DNA of 64,000 nt from Toxonevra muliebris (taxonomy: Eukaryota; Arthropoda; Insecta; Diptera; Pallopteridae), in contig OY829326.1 in assembly GCA_963691655.1 (NCBI GenBank), positions 136,852,998-136,916,997 of the forward strand. Direction: 5' to 3'. A program made the translations under genes and the position numbers. This document shows, piece after piece, positions 35,757-48,364 of the stretch. The stretch's first letter is position 1, and each line of letters begins with the position of its first letter. A model generated the notes under the pieces. The model was not told the origin of the DNA and made no database searches. It saw nothing but the letters and a program-made list of their open reading frames with translations.

Positions 35757-36290
35757 ATGTGTAAAATACACGCAAATTTTCCTCGCAATCACACGCCAAG
35801 CCAAAAGAAATTCAAGTCTATCGGGTCAGTACAAAACGTGAAATCATCAGCCCGTACGTCTTCAGCACAGTCTGCAGAAAATATTGCATCTGTCGGTCAA
35901 AATATCGCCGAGAGCCTAAGAACATCAATTCGGCACAGTGTATAGCAATTGCATCTTTCTACGTCTAATGTGCATCGAATTTTGGCCAGAGATCTTCATT
36001 TGCTCGACGTCTTCTTTCAACAGGATGGAACAACAAGCCATACTTCAAAGGTATCTGCCGACTATTTGCGTCCAAATTTCCAGGCCGGGTAATTTCACAT
36101 CACCAAGATCATGCGATTTGACGCCGTTGGACTTTTTTCTTTGGGGTTTTGTTAAAAGTGAAGCTTGTGCAAACGATCCTCAAACGATTCGAAACCTAAA
36201 AGTCAACATTAGTGTCGCCATGACTGAAGTGGAGCCGGCTTTATGACAAACAGTCGTTGAAAATTTTGAGAAAATGGCGTTACATGTGGT
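35757..36290 (+). pseudogene. Internally deleted ITm transposase (QQDGTT type)
   Basis: The first frame reads VKSSARTSSAQSAENIASVG and then a helix end (STSNVHRILARDLHL), like the linker and second helix-turn-helix of insect mariner-type transposases. It jumps directly to FFQQDGTTSHTSKVSADYL, which carries the second catalytic Asp, so the region holding the first Asp is missing. After a frame change, SPRSCDLTPLDFFLWGFVKS supplies the usual block near the third acidic residue, and the tail ends at VVENFEKM. The element is therefore dead. It is a relative of the copy at 43407 but clearly diverged. Confidence 0.8.
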
Positions 36291-36465
36291 TATTCCATGT
36301 ATAATTTTTCAAGTTTCTGTGTGCTATCCGAAAAATAAAGATTTTCGGTTTTTTTTTTTGCTACATTTTTGAGCTCTATTTAAAAAACAAACCCTGCATT
36401 TCTTAAAACATCCTTTAGAAAAATGTCCGCCTTATAATAGTATTATCCCACTCACTACTGTCGGT

Positions 36466-36831
36466 GCTGGGTAAATTCAATTTCATTACAATTACATCCC
36501 TAATTCCAAGAAATTGGAAAAGGAATTAATTACTATTTTGGAATTCAATTCCACAAAAGTAATTAATTACACAAAGGAAGAAGAATTCCTCCGGTTTCGA
36601 CTACTTTTTCAATTTATTTGAGGAATTACATATTTTAAATTACAAATTACAATCCGGTAATGGAATTGAAATTTTTTCCAATTCCATTACTGAAGAATTG
36701 GAAATGTTAACTACCAACTACAATTCCCGGGAATGAAATTGGCGCATAAAATTACAAGATACTGGAAATAAATGTTAATTACCAATTAACATTAGGAGTA
36801 TAAATTCCTAAAGTAATCATTATTACCCAGC
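36466..36831. mobile_element. Foldback element D (AATTACAATTCC family)
   Basis: The ends read GCTGGGTAA and its complement TTACCCAGC. Between them, degenerate words such as AATTACAATT, GGAATTGGAA and TTCCAATTCCATTAC run in both orientations. Length 366 bp, no protein. Confidence 0.65.
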
Positions 36832-37249
36832 TTTAACTGCTGTTGATTTTTCTTCAGAGAAAAATGATAAAAATTGCAAATGGTGCTGAAGTGTCTTATA
36901 CCCATTTTCAAGATCAACCTAAAAATAACGATTATTCCACATCAAACTCCCTGAAAATTTTATCATTAAATTTATAATTAAAGCCTTTAGAGACTAGCTA
37001 GTCGCATTCATTTACAGTAACTAAAATATTTGGCCAAATATAACAAATAGGTTAAATTAATTTTATATTTTTATACAGTTATTTATATTATTGATTTAAC
37101 CTAAATAACTACTCATGTAAATTATTTTTATTATCTCTTACAGGTAAGCTGAAAATTCACATAAACTATGTGACATTTGATTGATTTATTTTGGTGGTAT
37201 GTATGAAAATAAAATGAAATGATTTAAGTTGATTGAAAATAGTTCATTC

Positions 37250-38181
37250 ACTTGGTTGGCAATTTTTGTGCTATTGAAACAATAGTTTCTCCATTGACTA
37301 ATTTTAATAGTAAAATGAATGAAAATACTATTAACTTTGTGCTTCAGCCGTTTTTCTTTCTGGAATTAAAAGTACTTACAGATGTTTTATTCAAAGTATT
37401 ATCTGACCTAGCGATAGCTTTCCCCCATCTCTCCGGAAATTTTCGGATCCCATCTCGAAAAAAGGAGACGTCTTTCGAAGCGATACATAATTATATAATT
37501 TTTTTCCATCTTTTCTTACGAATGAAAATACTGGTTCGCCAGGTCTTTCGCCATCGAACGAAGGAGATGGTAGTCGGTAGGAGCGACATCTGGGGAATAC
37601 AGCTGTTAGGGCAAAACCTCCCATTTCAGGGTTTTCAAGTATGTCTTGACCACTTTTGCGGCGTGTGACCGAACATTGTCATGCTGGAAGATGACTTTGT
37701 CGTGTCTCTCTTGGCACTGTGGCCGTTTTTCCTTCAATGCTCTACTCAAACGCATCAATTTGGAACCGATCTCCTGTTATGGTTTCAGTAGCTCATAGTA
37801 TACCACACCGAGCAGATCCCACTAAATGCAGAGCATTACCTTGGCGGAGTGACTAATCGGTTTGGCGGTCGACGTGGAAGCATATCCGGGCATTCCCCAT
37901 GACTTCCAGTGCTTGAGATTATTGTAATGGAACCATTTTTCGTCTTCCGATTCTGTCTTTAAAGTAGTTGTTGCCACAAATGACGAGAACTTGGCTCGAA
38001 AGCAGACATTTTGAATCGAGAATAATTTTAAAATGTAAACAACTTTCACTAATGCGGCGAAATCAATACGTTAATAAATGTCTAAACTCACTTTATGACA
38101 ATTTTGATAAACGTATTTCGGCCAGCCCTCACCAATGCAGTCATTTATCGAAAAATGGCGAAAGCAAAGTTGTACACCTAA
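37250..38181 (-). mobile_element. Internally deleted mariner (mauritiana type)
   Basis: On the minus strand the element begins TTAGGTGTACAACTTTGC at 38181, preceded by TA (38182-38183), similar to known mariner ends. A leader of about 170 bp reaches the transposase start at 38009. The 3' end is approximate: a weak match (TTGGTTGGCAATTTTTG) lies near 37250. Confidence 0.75.
37372..38009 (-). pseudogene. Mariner transposase with internal deletion
   Basis: Starts MSAFEPSSRHL at 38009, as in mauritiana-type mariner transposases, then stops after about 16 codons and joins in another frame to ESEDEKWFHYNN, which holds the first catalytic Asp. The helix-turn-helix region, roughly 150 residues, is deleted. 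Next come SWGMPGYASTSTAKP and KVMLCIWWD, as expected; the block with the second Asp reads DNVRSHAAKVV; then a frame change, and SPDVAPTDYHLLRSMAKDL with the third Asp region. Stops and shifts continue in the C-terminal part (FERRLLFSRWDPK). The deletion makes it a non-coding remnant that kept its ends. Confidence 0.85.
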
Positions 38182-38183
38182 TA

Positions 38184-39965
38184 ATTATACAACAGCTTCT
38201 GAATACCCTAAATATGTAGTTGAATTTACATCGATAAAGTTAAGTTGAGAGTAAAATTCATTCTGAGTATATGCGGCAACAACCAATCGAATTCATGCTA
38301 GCGAAAAAGAGAGTCATTTGAATCTCTCATGTGAAAATTAGTGTGAGAGTAAAAGAATTTTCCGTATTTACTCATTAAAATTACTGTATCTGTACATACT
38401 TTAAATACGCATTATAATTTTTGTGAATAATGAAAAAATAACTGCGTGTATCTCAATTAAAATTTGCAACGACTTAATTATTTTTGCATAAAACAACAAA
38501 ATAAACGTTATCATCATAAAACATATACATAAAAATTAATGTTTAAATAAATTTTTATGTACATCATTAATCAATTAAAAAAATGCGATGCATGGAAAAA
38601 AAATTAAAAAAAAAGAGTGAGAATAATTTTTTAATTAAAAATACTACTATTTATATAAATATTCCATAAATTGTATTCATTTTGTTTTGTTTTTTTTTTT
38701 TTTCATTTTACATTGCCGATTAAGCATTCAATGATTTATAAACTGTCAGTCAGAGTAAAATAAAAATTGAAAAGCGTGAACAGACCAATAAACATCATAA
38801 TTCTACATACAGTGCCAAAGAGAATGATAGTTATTTAAATATTATTTTGAAAATTGTAATAATAGTTTTAAAAAGAAAAATGAAATTAAATTTAAATATT
38901 TGTTTAAATGTGATAAAAATGCAAGGGCGTATATATTAATGAAGTTGAAGATGAGAGTAATTAGATTTTTGCAGTCAAAAACTCATCTCTGAGTATTTTT
39001 GTATTTTTGAAAAACAACCAATAGCAAAGCTGCTTAAAATAAAGAGAGAAGTTTTTTCGTACACCGCTCTCTTTTGAGTATTTTATATTTCTTTGAACGA
39101 AATGTTATTTTTTAATTATTACCCCAATACTGCACATTTCATTCGAAAGTTCACTCCTTTCTGTATGATCCAGGCAACACTACTGTCAAACCCAAAGATG
39201 TTTAGTTATACATCTGCATAAATGTACGACTAGTTGTAGTAATTGTGTTGAATATGTTATGTATGTATAATAATATTGTTTAATTGTTTTGCACTTAGAT
39301 TGTATAACAAAAGCAACAACAAGAACAACAGAAATTGTCTAATATTCACTTGGTTGCCATCTCAGTTGCTATGAAAACTACTGCAATTGTACTTAGTTAA
39401 TTTTATTTGTTTGTTTATTTGCTCTGTTGGAACAGTGAACAAAAAAAAACTACTTTTAATTGAAGTCAATTAGTTTGTGATGGTGTTAATTTAACAGTTT
39501 TTCATATACTCGTATACAAGATACAAACATATTTGTACATATAATACATTGAGTACATAAATATATTTTTATTTATATATACAATATTTAAACCATAATA
39601 ATGTCGTTGTGTTTTTGGAGGATGAGTATTAGTTTTATGTAGATTTTCATCCCAGGAATATAAATTTCAATATAAAAAACTTCAAAGAAAAGTTTCAATT
39701 TGGTGTTTAAAAGAGAGAATGTGATCAATCAAGTAGTCATCAAGCTATCTGTCAAAAGAATTGATATTTTCAACCTTGAACAGAAAGAAAATAATCCACG
39801 CCATGCTTTTAATTGACCAATCACAGCCATTGGGTTTCATTGAGTGAGAGTAAAATTCTCTCAAAATGCACAGCGGTTGAACAAAAAATGTGCATGGCGT
39901 CAAAAAGACAATTTTGAGAGAGTGAGCGAGAGAGAGAGTAAAAGCAAGCAAATTTTTTAATGTCT
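38184..39965. other. Noncoding A/T-rich DNA
   Basis: No coding or element signal recognised. GGCAACACTAC at about 39172 and a GAGA tract near 39921-39938 are the only notable words. Confidence 0.5.
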
Positions 39966-39973
39966 AATTGGTG

Positions 39974-40858
39974 CAGCGATGCCAACTTGCGGGGAATTCC
40001 CCGATTTGCGGGGTATTTTACTGGGTGCGGGGAATGAGCTGTTTTTTGCGGGGAATCTGAAGTCGTTCACTTTTTAGTAATTACAGTCTGTAGAATATTT
40101 TTTGTCAAATTTTATGTAAAGTAAAACGTTTAGCTTTTGAAATATTTTGGGTTTTAAAATATTCATCTTTTCTTAAGCAAGCCCTGAAATTTATTGGTTT
40201 TGAGAAATCGATTTCTTAAAAATGTGCTATTTGAAAGTATTATATTTCGAAAGTATTTTGTAAAAACTTCGTAGATATAGACAATTATAGCTTCGAGTGT
40301 CAGTCAGGCCAAAACAGTCGCGCGTCGCTTCGACTTCAGAAAGCTATGTCTTGCCCAGTACCTCCTGATTAATAACTCTTAATCCTTGCTGACTAATCTG
40401 TAAACTTACAAATTACGGTCAGCCGTCATAAAGAAGATGAAGTATATTTTATATGTTAAAAACCAACAGTCAAAACTTTGAACCCGTTTTTCTCAAAACA
40501 AAGTTTTTGCTATTTTTTATTTGAGTCAAAAGAAATCCCATGTCTTCTCCTTTGAGAACTTTGATGTCCAAAAGTGGGCTGAAGCTTATATTTATGTTAA
40601 GAATTCCGGAGTCAGAAAGTACGTTTCTATCAATCTACCAGTCCCATGAAAATTTGTTAAGTTTTGGACCGAGAAAGTTCAGGGTCGCCTTAAAATAACA
40701 CTCACTGAGGTCAATTTCGTTTTTGTAAAATGTTTATATGGAAAGTGCGTGTAACACTGTTATAATATGAAATTATACCAATGAGGGGAATTAGATCGAA
40801 AATCGGGGAATTTCTCGAGGGTCATCGGGAAGAGAGAAGAAATGAGTTGGCATCCCTG
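39974..40858. mobile_element. Non-autonomous hAT-type element
   Basis: A perfect 8-bp target duplication, AATTGGTG, flanks it (39966-39973 and 40859-40866). The ends read CAGCGATGCCAACTTG and, complemented, CAGGGATGCCAACTCA. ATTCCCCGATT also appears near both ends in opposite orientation. The CAGGGATGCCAA-type end plus an 8-bp duplication is characteristic of hAT. No transposase is readable in 885 bp. Confidence 0.85.
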
Positions 40859-40866
40859 AATTGGTG

Positions 40867-43406
40867 TCATATAAATGGCAGCTGACTTTCAATTTTGATT
40901 GTTTTTCGATTAATTGTATGAGAGAGAAATATGAGTTAATATTTGAAATATTTTCATTATATATATATATATTTTTGCTGTAAATTTTTACTCAAATTTT
41001 TACTATCAATTATGCTGGCATTTTAGCCCTCTCCAGAGTTTCTCATCTTTCATCTTTCTTCTTCAGTCTATTAATTAAATAGCCACAGCTAATCATATAA
41101 ATCAACAAAAATCTATAATTAAATAATAATTTGCGAACTTAATCCAAAATATAATTAATCGCATATCTCTCCCCCTCTCCCCGTTTTTCTTTTACCCTCT
41201 AACTAGTAAATATACCCTTTAATTTTAATCAGCTATGACTGCAATATTCAAAGTCCAAATACGCTCAATTGCATAAATTAGCGTTTATGAGATGACAATT
41301 TCAACTCTGTTGCTGTTTGTGCCATCGTCATCATCATCAGTATCTGCACAGAACAGCATCAGTAGTTTATAATAGCGGGCAATCAGTATAGAGTTAGTTG
41401 CCAGAGTAATCAAGCAATGTTCAATGTCTAAATCTCTCTCTCTCCTCCCCTTACATCTCGTCTCTTTATCCATCATACACACACATAGATATTAAAGAAC
41501 TCATTAAAATATCATTTAATTAATAATTGAGTAGTCGCAGTGCGACGTTTCAGTATCTAAGTACATGCATACAAACAATGGGGAGAAAGGGGGGAAAATT
41601 ACTTTATTGTGGTCATAATACTCGCGTATTGTACTGTACAGCAACATATAAAAATGAGTGCTGCCCCACTCTCCATCATCACGAAAGAGTAACACAAATG
41701 ATGAATTGAAGGGAGTATGCTAGAGAGTGAAAGAGAGTGTAATTGATACTGTTAGTCAGTGATGCATTTAAATAAATTGATATGAGGAATTTTTTAGAAT
41801 TTCATCTATTTCCATATTTTTGCTATGAAAAAAAAAAAAAAATGCTAAGCGAAATAATTTATCTTCTTCAAATTTTCTTTTACTATTTTTCGTTTTGCTA
41901 ATGCTATTAATTTAATTTGATTTTATACTTTGGTAAGTTCTTCCCCACACACACACACTAACACACTTAATACAAACTTAATTACACTTGTTGCCTTATC
42001 ACATCATCAATCCACACTTGTATCTATAGAATTTTAAACTGTTTTTTTGTGTTGAAAAGTTTATCATTTCACTGCCAAAGGCATCGTTCATTGGCGCCAT
42101 ATCCACACATACATCCAACCACCCACCCACCCACACCCTCACGCAACCACACTCATCAACTCTCAATCCTTCTCTTACTGAGAATGGAACTATACGCTGT
42201 TTTCAATTCAACTCTTTAACGAGCATCGATATCTTCAATCATTCAAGCAATCATTTGCTAATATCAATTCAATTTAATTTGTTACGCTTAAATTGATTTT
42301 CAATTACAAAAACCCAAAGCATTTTCACCAGCCGCCACACTTTTGCTCATCATTTCATATACCTACGCTGGTTCCAAGACTTCGAACTTCGTTCATTTGA
42401 GAGATGAGAAACGAATGAGATTTGTGTCATCAAATAGGGAATCATTTCTGCGAAATATAAATTTCACAGAAATAGTGGAAATTCGAAATGAATTAACGCG
42501 TAAAATTGATAGCTTTGATAAAGCAAAAAGCTGACAACTGAAATACTTATACTTATACATATAGAAAATGGCGTGCGGTTTTACTATTTTATTTATTGCT
42601 TAGAACCTTATAAATACTTGAAAAAAAAATTTAATTTCCTTTACTTTTAACATGCAGCGCTAATTTTCTGTGCTTAATGTACATTTCATAGTGTAAATAT
42701 TTAATTTTCTTTACTACAGTGACATTTGTTATAGAGTTTGGTATCTGTAAAACTTTTCTTGTTTTGAAAAATATTTCATTTCCTTACTGAATTTAATTGA
42801 AATCAAAAGTTTTCTTTGCAAATAGTTTAACAAAATTTTATTTTGCATTGTTAATTAGATTCGTTATTGAGTTTTATTTTTATAGTGAAACTTTTTTTAT
42901 TGAAGCGACTATAAATTTCAAGTAATTTAACAAACAAAATTAAGAAATTTCTCAAAACCATATAAATGTTTTACAATTTCTGGGTGTTTCTTAATCCCCT
43001 TCTATTTTGTTGTTTACTCGTAGCCATATTTAATATATTTTATACAAAATTCTACAATCAAGCATTTATTAGAGATATATGAATAATTTCAAAATATTCC
43101 AAACCTTACAATTGTCAGCGACACCAATGAATATCTGAACGAGGAACTACTCTTGAATAGTTATGCAAAATATAAGTGCTCAAAGTTAAAATTAATGAAC
43201 TTAACCCACAGCATTGCTGAAGAGCTTTTACTATTAAAAAATTAGCTAAAGAAACAAGAGCGGGAGAGAGACAGTAAGATTTTCTAGTCTAAGTAACTAA
43301 TCGGGGACTTTAATCTAAAACGAGCAATATAAACTATATAAATTTCATCAATAGAAATAAATCAAAATTTACCAACAAACCTTTTCAATACTTTTTTCAT
43401 ATGAAG
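40867..43406. other. Noncoding region with microsatellites
   Basis: ATAT run at 40960-40972, CACACA at 41946-41960, ACCC runs at 42117-42133. An open frame at 42343-42534 has plausible composition but no ATG at its start, no homology I recognise and no splice context. Confidence 0.45.
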
Positions 43407-44420
43407 GGTGTTTTTTTTAGAAGTGTGATTTTCAATCTGGCAATAATTTTTTCGGAGTTGGTCTTTTTGACAGCTGTCACTTGATTTATGCTCAGTTTTG
43501 TTTGCCATTTCATAATGAACAACGTTTGCAAATCGTGCAAATTTATTACCAAAATAATGGTTCGGTAGGCGCGACGCATCGCGCGCTGAGTACAATATTC
43601 GGTCGACATAATCGCCCAGCAGAGTCGGTAATTCGAGCAACCACGGTTTCGCACCACGCTTACTCTAGTGAATAATGCGCAGAGACGCCGTACAGTGCGC
43701 ACCGAAGACGCATAGAGTATCGAAGAAGACCCGAATGAGTCCATCCGCTATCGCGCGCAACAACTGGAGCTATCCCTATCCACTTTATGGAAGATTTTGC
43801 GGAAGGATCTTGGTTTGCGGGCTTACAAAATCCAACTCGTGCAAGAATTGAAGCCGAACGACCATCAAGCGCGTCGCACGCGATGAAGCTCACTTTTGGT
43901 TCGATGGGTACGTTAATAAGCAAAATGGTCGCATTTGGAGTGATGATAATCCACAAGCCATTGTTCAGACGCCGTAACATCCTCAAAAACTCACTGTTTG
44001 GTGTGCTCTATGGACAGAGGGAATCATTGGTCCATATTTCTTGAAATATGAAGCCGGCCATAATGTTACAGTTAATGGGGAACGGTATAGAGCCATGATT
44101 AATGACTTTTTCGTGCCTGAATTGGAGGATGTTGATGTGGACGACCTTTGGTTGCAACAAGACGGCACTACATGCCATACAGCCAACGAAACAATCATTT
44201 TATTGAAGGAAAATTTTGGTGAGCGCATTATCTCGCGCCAAGATCGTGCGATTTAACACCGCTGGACTATTTTTTGTGGGGTTATGCGAAGTCGCTTGCC
44301 TACGCAGATAAGCCCGAGACGATTGACGCCTTGGAAGAGAATATTCGGCGCGTTATTACTGACATACGGCCCCAATTGCTGCAAAGCATTCTTCTTTCAA
44401 TCGCAAATTTCAAGTAAAAG
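43407..44420 (+). pseudogene. ITm transposase (DUF4817-type), 3' end lost
   Basis: The left edge GGGTGTTTTTTTTAGAAGTG resembles the inverted ends of this family. The first frame shows the N-terminal helix-turn-helix: IVQIYYQNNGSVGATHRALS then FGRHNRPAESVIR, matching the DUF4817 domain pattern. After shifts come QQLELSLSTLWKILRKDLGL, the block around the first Asp (DEAHFWFDGYVNKQNGRIW), then open sequence with YFLKYEAGHNVTVNGERY and LWLQQDGTTCHTANETI, which holds the second Asp. The last part (CDLTPLDYF, KPETIDALEENIRR) lies in other frames. No right inverted end was found. Several frameshifts and stops make it non-functional. Confidence 0.88.
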
Positions 44421-44814
44421 CTGTGAGAGCCGAAACTTTTTTCTCACTAAGTTTATCAACTATTTGTCATCATTTAATCACTTTGGAATGCAGCTTGAGC
44501 GCTTACCTTAAAGTCTGTTTACCTTTTGAAAGATAAGCACAAGTTGTAGATCATATGGGAATGCATTTTTTGATTTTTGTTGAATTTTTCATTTTCGGGA
44601 TGAGATCGGTTCAAAATGGAGAACGCAGGAACTTGTTGCGAACAATTGTGAAAAATGATTGCAAGCAATTTACTTTATTTTCGATGCAAGTTGCATTGAT
44701 TGCGGGAGGGACTCATCGAAAAATGCTCGATAATGCTTTTAAAATTATTTTTCGATTAATGCTTTAAAGAATTAAAAATGATTTTTATTGTTCTTAAAAA
44801 TATTTTTGATTAAA

Positions 44815-45060
44815 CCCTTATGAACCAAGACCCGGATATGATGAATAATTTACTTTTTTCGATGAAATCGTAGCTATAATAATAGCTTGCTATAGAAAAT
44901 TGTTTAAGGATATTAGTTATAACTGGTATCCTTAAGTCTTTGGGTCAGAAATCACACGAATTATATAAGGATTATAGTATACTCTTTTGTTATTGTGCTT
45001 AAGGATTTTAGGGGTCGATGATGGTAATGGTACTTATAAATATAGTCGGTCGACATAGGG
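44815..45060. mobile_element. Possible TTAA-type MITE
   Basis: TTAA at 44810-44813 and 45061-45064 flank CCCTTATGAACC and, complemented, CCCTATGTCGACC. The end match is weak. Confidence 0.3.
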
Positions 45061-45466
45061 TTAATATAAATGATCTGATTTGCAGTATTTAGTTCTTATA
45101 TATCAATTTTGGAGCATATTTTTCTCATTTTATGAAAAAAGGCGTTCCATCTTACCCACAAGATTCCATCTCTCCCCGAATCATCAAGTTTTTTTTTTTT
45201 TTAATTTGGAAAAACATGACAAAATGATAAAACATCGAACCCACTCCACGTACTTACAAACAACGATTCGAACTAAAGTTTGGTACATGGTAGATAAAAG
45301 GATGTAAAAATCTATAATAACACTGTTCTACAAATAGAAACTTTTAAAAACGAGCAGAGACGGGACAAATGCACTTAGGGTAATGGGGTACAAGTTATGC
45401 TGTTGTTGTTGCTTTCTTTCTCTAATTATGTACTGATCATCTATTTCTCATTCTTACATACGTATC

Positions 45467-45499
45467 GTCGCCTGAGAATTGATTTGGCGTATGTGTATA
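45467..45499. repeat. Copy of the 9107-9139 hairpin arm
   Basis: CGTCGCCTGAGAATTG then ATTTGGCGTATGTGT matches the complement of 9107-9139 with two or three differences. The second arm is absent here. Confidence 0.6.
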
Positions 45500-45577
45500 C
45501 GTATTCGTATACGATATGAATGAGGAGTTTAAAGCTCATTTTGCACTTAAGTACGTGTTTGTCCATCATTGCTTTAA

Positions 45578-45707
45578 CCCATTAAGGACGAGCGAGAACC
45601 AAAGTAGATAGATCAAGAAAGTAACTTGAGAAAAAAAATATTTTTGAACCTGACTCAGGAACGGCTCAGCGACAAGGTGCCATATGGCACCGCTAGGCAT
45701 TACTGGT
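45578..45707. mobile_element. Possible short TTAA-type MITE
   Basis: TTAA lies on both sides (45574-45577 and 45708-45711). The ends CCCATTAAGGACGAGCG and, complemented, ACCAGTAATGCCTAGCGG are only partly alike. A perfect palindrome GGTGCCATATGGCACC sits at 45676-45691. Confidence 0.3.
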
Positions 45708-45711
45708 TTAA

Positions 45712-48360
45712 GCTAACAACGAGATAAAAGTGAACGATGATAACGAGGATGAAAAAAATTACGAAAAAATAAATTAATTAAAAACATTTTTTTTTTTTTT
45801 AATTTTTCAAGTTGAAAAATAAAAAAAAAACTAAAAAATTTTTTTGTAAAAATAGATGTTTTGATGAAAAAAAAATTTGAACTGCATTTTTAATTTTTTT
45901 GTTTTTTCAATTTTAAAAATTTTGATGTCAATAAAAAAAATTATGAATGTTGTCATGACTTCGGCCACTCTAAGACTTTCAAATGAAACCATACACTAAA
46001 GAATCTAAATAGAGGTTTTGGAGATAAAGTTTTTCTTTCCAGTAAACATCTCATTCATTCATTCATTATGATCTTTGTCCCTGAGTTAGAAAAGTTTTTG
46101 AAAAAACCACAAATTAGAATTTCATGTTCTTCCCTTCCACAATCTCTGGATGCACCTCCGATTTAAAATTTGAAAACGTTTTCATTTCTAAATTTATATC
46201 AAAATTTGAATTGCCTCAAAGGCAATAAAGCATAACTAGTACATAAAAGCTTACTTAATTTTACATTTATATTAATTACTTATTTAGCACTTATCACCAG
46301 CAGCACAAATCCCATGTAAACTTTATAATGTAAACCGTATGCAAATGAAAGGAAATGCGAACTTTTTAATCTTACAACATTAAAATTCAATCGTGTGCTG
46401 ACAAACATCAAACCTGCTTCTACTACAGAAAAAGCTAAACCTCATTGTAAATACTTACTATTTCTTTAAGCTAACTTAAAAAAAAGTACTTAAAAAAAAA
46501 AGAAAGAAGTTTTCTTTCTTTTACTTTTTACATATTTTAGCTCTTTACTAAAACTTTTTGCTCAACACGAAAAAAACTTCAACTACAAAGTATACATAAT
46601 CGCAATTTCAGCGTAAACTTTATCGTGAAACAACCGAAAAAGTGCAATTTTTTTTTTTGTTGCAACTGTGAAAAATGTGCAAACAAAAACTTTTTTAGCT
46701 CTCAAGTAAATTCAATAGAAACTTTCAATTTCTGTGTAGATTTTTTCATTTTTTCATTACATATATACATTCATACATACATATTTATATATGCAATATA
46801 ATCTTAAATGCATTTTTCACGCTTCACCATGGCAACACTGGCAGCCAGCTGCATTGCATTTTTACTCAGAACAACTGCTTGACAAAAACAAAAGGGGGAA
46901 CTTTTCTATTGTATGCAAACTTAACTAACTTAAAGTCAGAAAAAAGTGTGAACAGAAAAAAATAAAAAAAAAAAACAAAAATACTTTCGCGCCATTTTCC
47001 AAATGCCATCTTTGATTTTCTTTTTCACTTCTTGGCACTTGCTTTTCTACATTTAGTTATTGCATAGATTTTTCTTTTATATTTTTTTTATCTTTTATTT
47101 CTTATGTATTACATGGCGACCTCATTAAAATTTGCATTGATTTTGCAATTGAGACTTTTTTACACTCAATTGGCAATTTGCTGTGATTCTAGGTCGACTC
47201 TATTTCCTTTTACTATTCTTCTTCTTTTTCTTAAGCTTTTTTCTTCAATTGATTCTTCTTCGTCTTCTTCTTATTTCTTATTACAGTTAACAAAGTGTAG
47301 CTGCTACTGCAAAAGTCCCCAATAAATTACATGATTTCTTTGCTTTTCCATTATGTTTTTTGATGTTTACACTTTTTTATATTCTCACTTTAGTTCTAAG
47401 AAGATTTTTATTTGGTAGTTAACTACTATAAAGAACTTGTCGATAATTGTGTCAATCAATTGACACAATCAAGTTTTTGTAGCTATTGTTGTTGTTGTGT
47501 ACTTGTTTTTTTTTTTTTTTTTTTTTTTTTGAGATTCGAGGTCAATTTCTGCTGAATACAATGAGAAATTGCTGAGAATTTAAGTCAAATATTAGTCATA
47601 GTTATCTACACTGAGTGAAAAACAAGTGCTTAAAAAGAATGGAACTTTGGAAACAAAAACACTAAGACACTATAAGAAAATACCTCCAAGCAGGTATTCC
47701 CAAAGAGTTAATGTGAAGATTCATAGAAAAACTAAATGAATTAGGCGGAACAAGGACCGCTTTTCTTAGGGACAGACCGTAAAAGAATAAACGGTAGCGT
47801 GACCAAGATATTCATGGGTCGTGGGGTCCCAAAATCTTTTCAAGTCATATGACCTCAGTCTATTCAAAATGAGTTCCAAAGAGTGAACGAATAATAATAA
47901 GAAAATATTATTGAATAGCTCAATATCTGAAGTTAAAAATTGTTTCTGTCGTCAGCTTTTAGATCAAAAACTCAGTTACGCTACTGCTCTGAATGAATGC
48001 ATGATACCTTATGATCACTAGCGAATCAAGAGCTTGGATGGGCGGGGAAGGGAGGAGGGTTTAAATAATTATTTTTTTTATTTTTGTGATCAACGATCAA
48101 AATGTATAAAATATCCATCGGGAATGACGAGTTTATGCCCAAATGACGTGGGTTCATCGAAAGTGAAATTCTTTCTGATTTGTATTCCTTAAATGCTTTC
48201 TAATGGAAATTCTTTTAAATAGCATTTCCTAAAACCCTGACATATATGATTTTAGAAGGCGTCTAGGAGTCTCGTATCTTAGATCTTTATACCTTCGTAT
48301 ACCTATCTTGCTGGCTTTGAATCTTTCACTTTTAACCAGCATTGCGCTCAAGTCTTTTTA
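45712..48360. other. Noncoding region
   Basis: No coding signal. GGCAACACTGGCAGCC at about 46831 and long poly-T at 47507-47530 stand out. Confidence 0.5.
47446..47469. repeat. Perfect short hairpin
   Basis: ATTGTGTCAA and TTGACACAAT are separated by TCAA: 10-bp arms, 4-base loop. Confidence 0.8.
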
Positions 48361-48364
48361 TTTT

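Noticed and set aside
42343..42534. 63-codon open frame of plausible composition
   Set aside because: Its first codon is TTG rather than ATG, and there is no family match or splice context; kept as noncoding.
43397..43986. Minus-strand frames of 92-115 codons
   Set aside because: Antisense shadows of the DUF4817-type transposase, which is on the plus strand.
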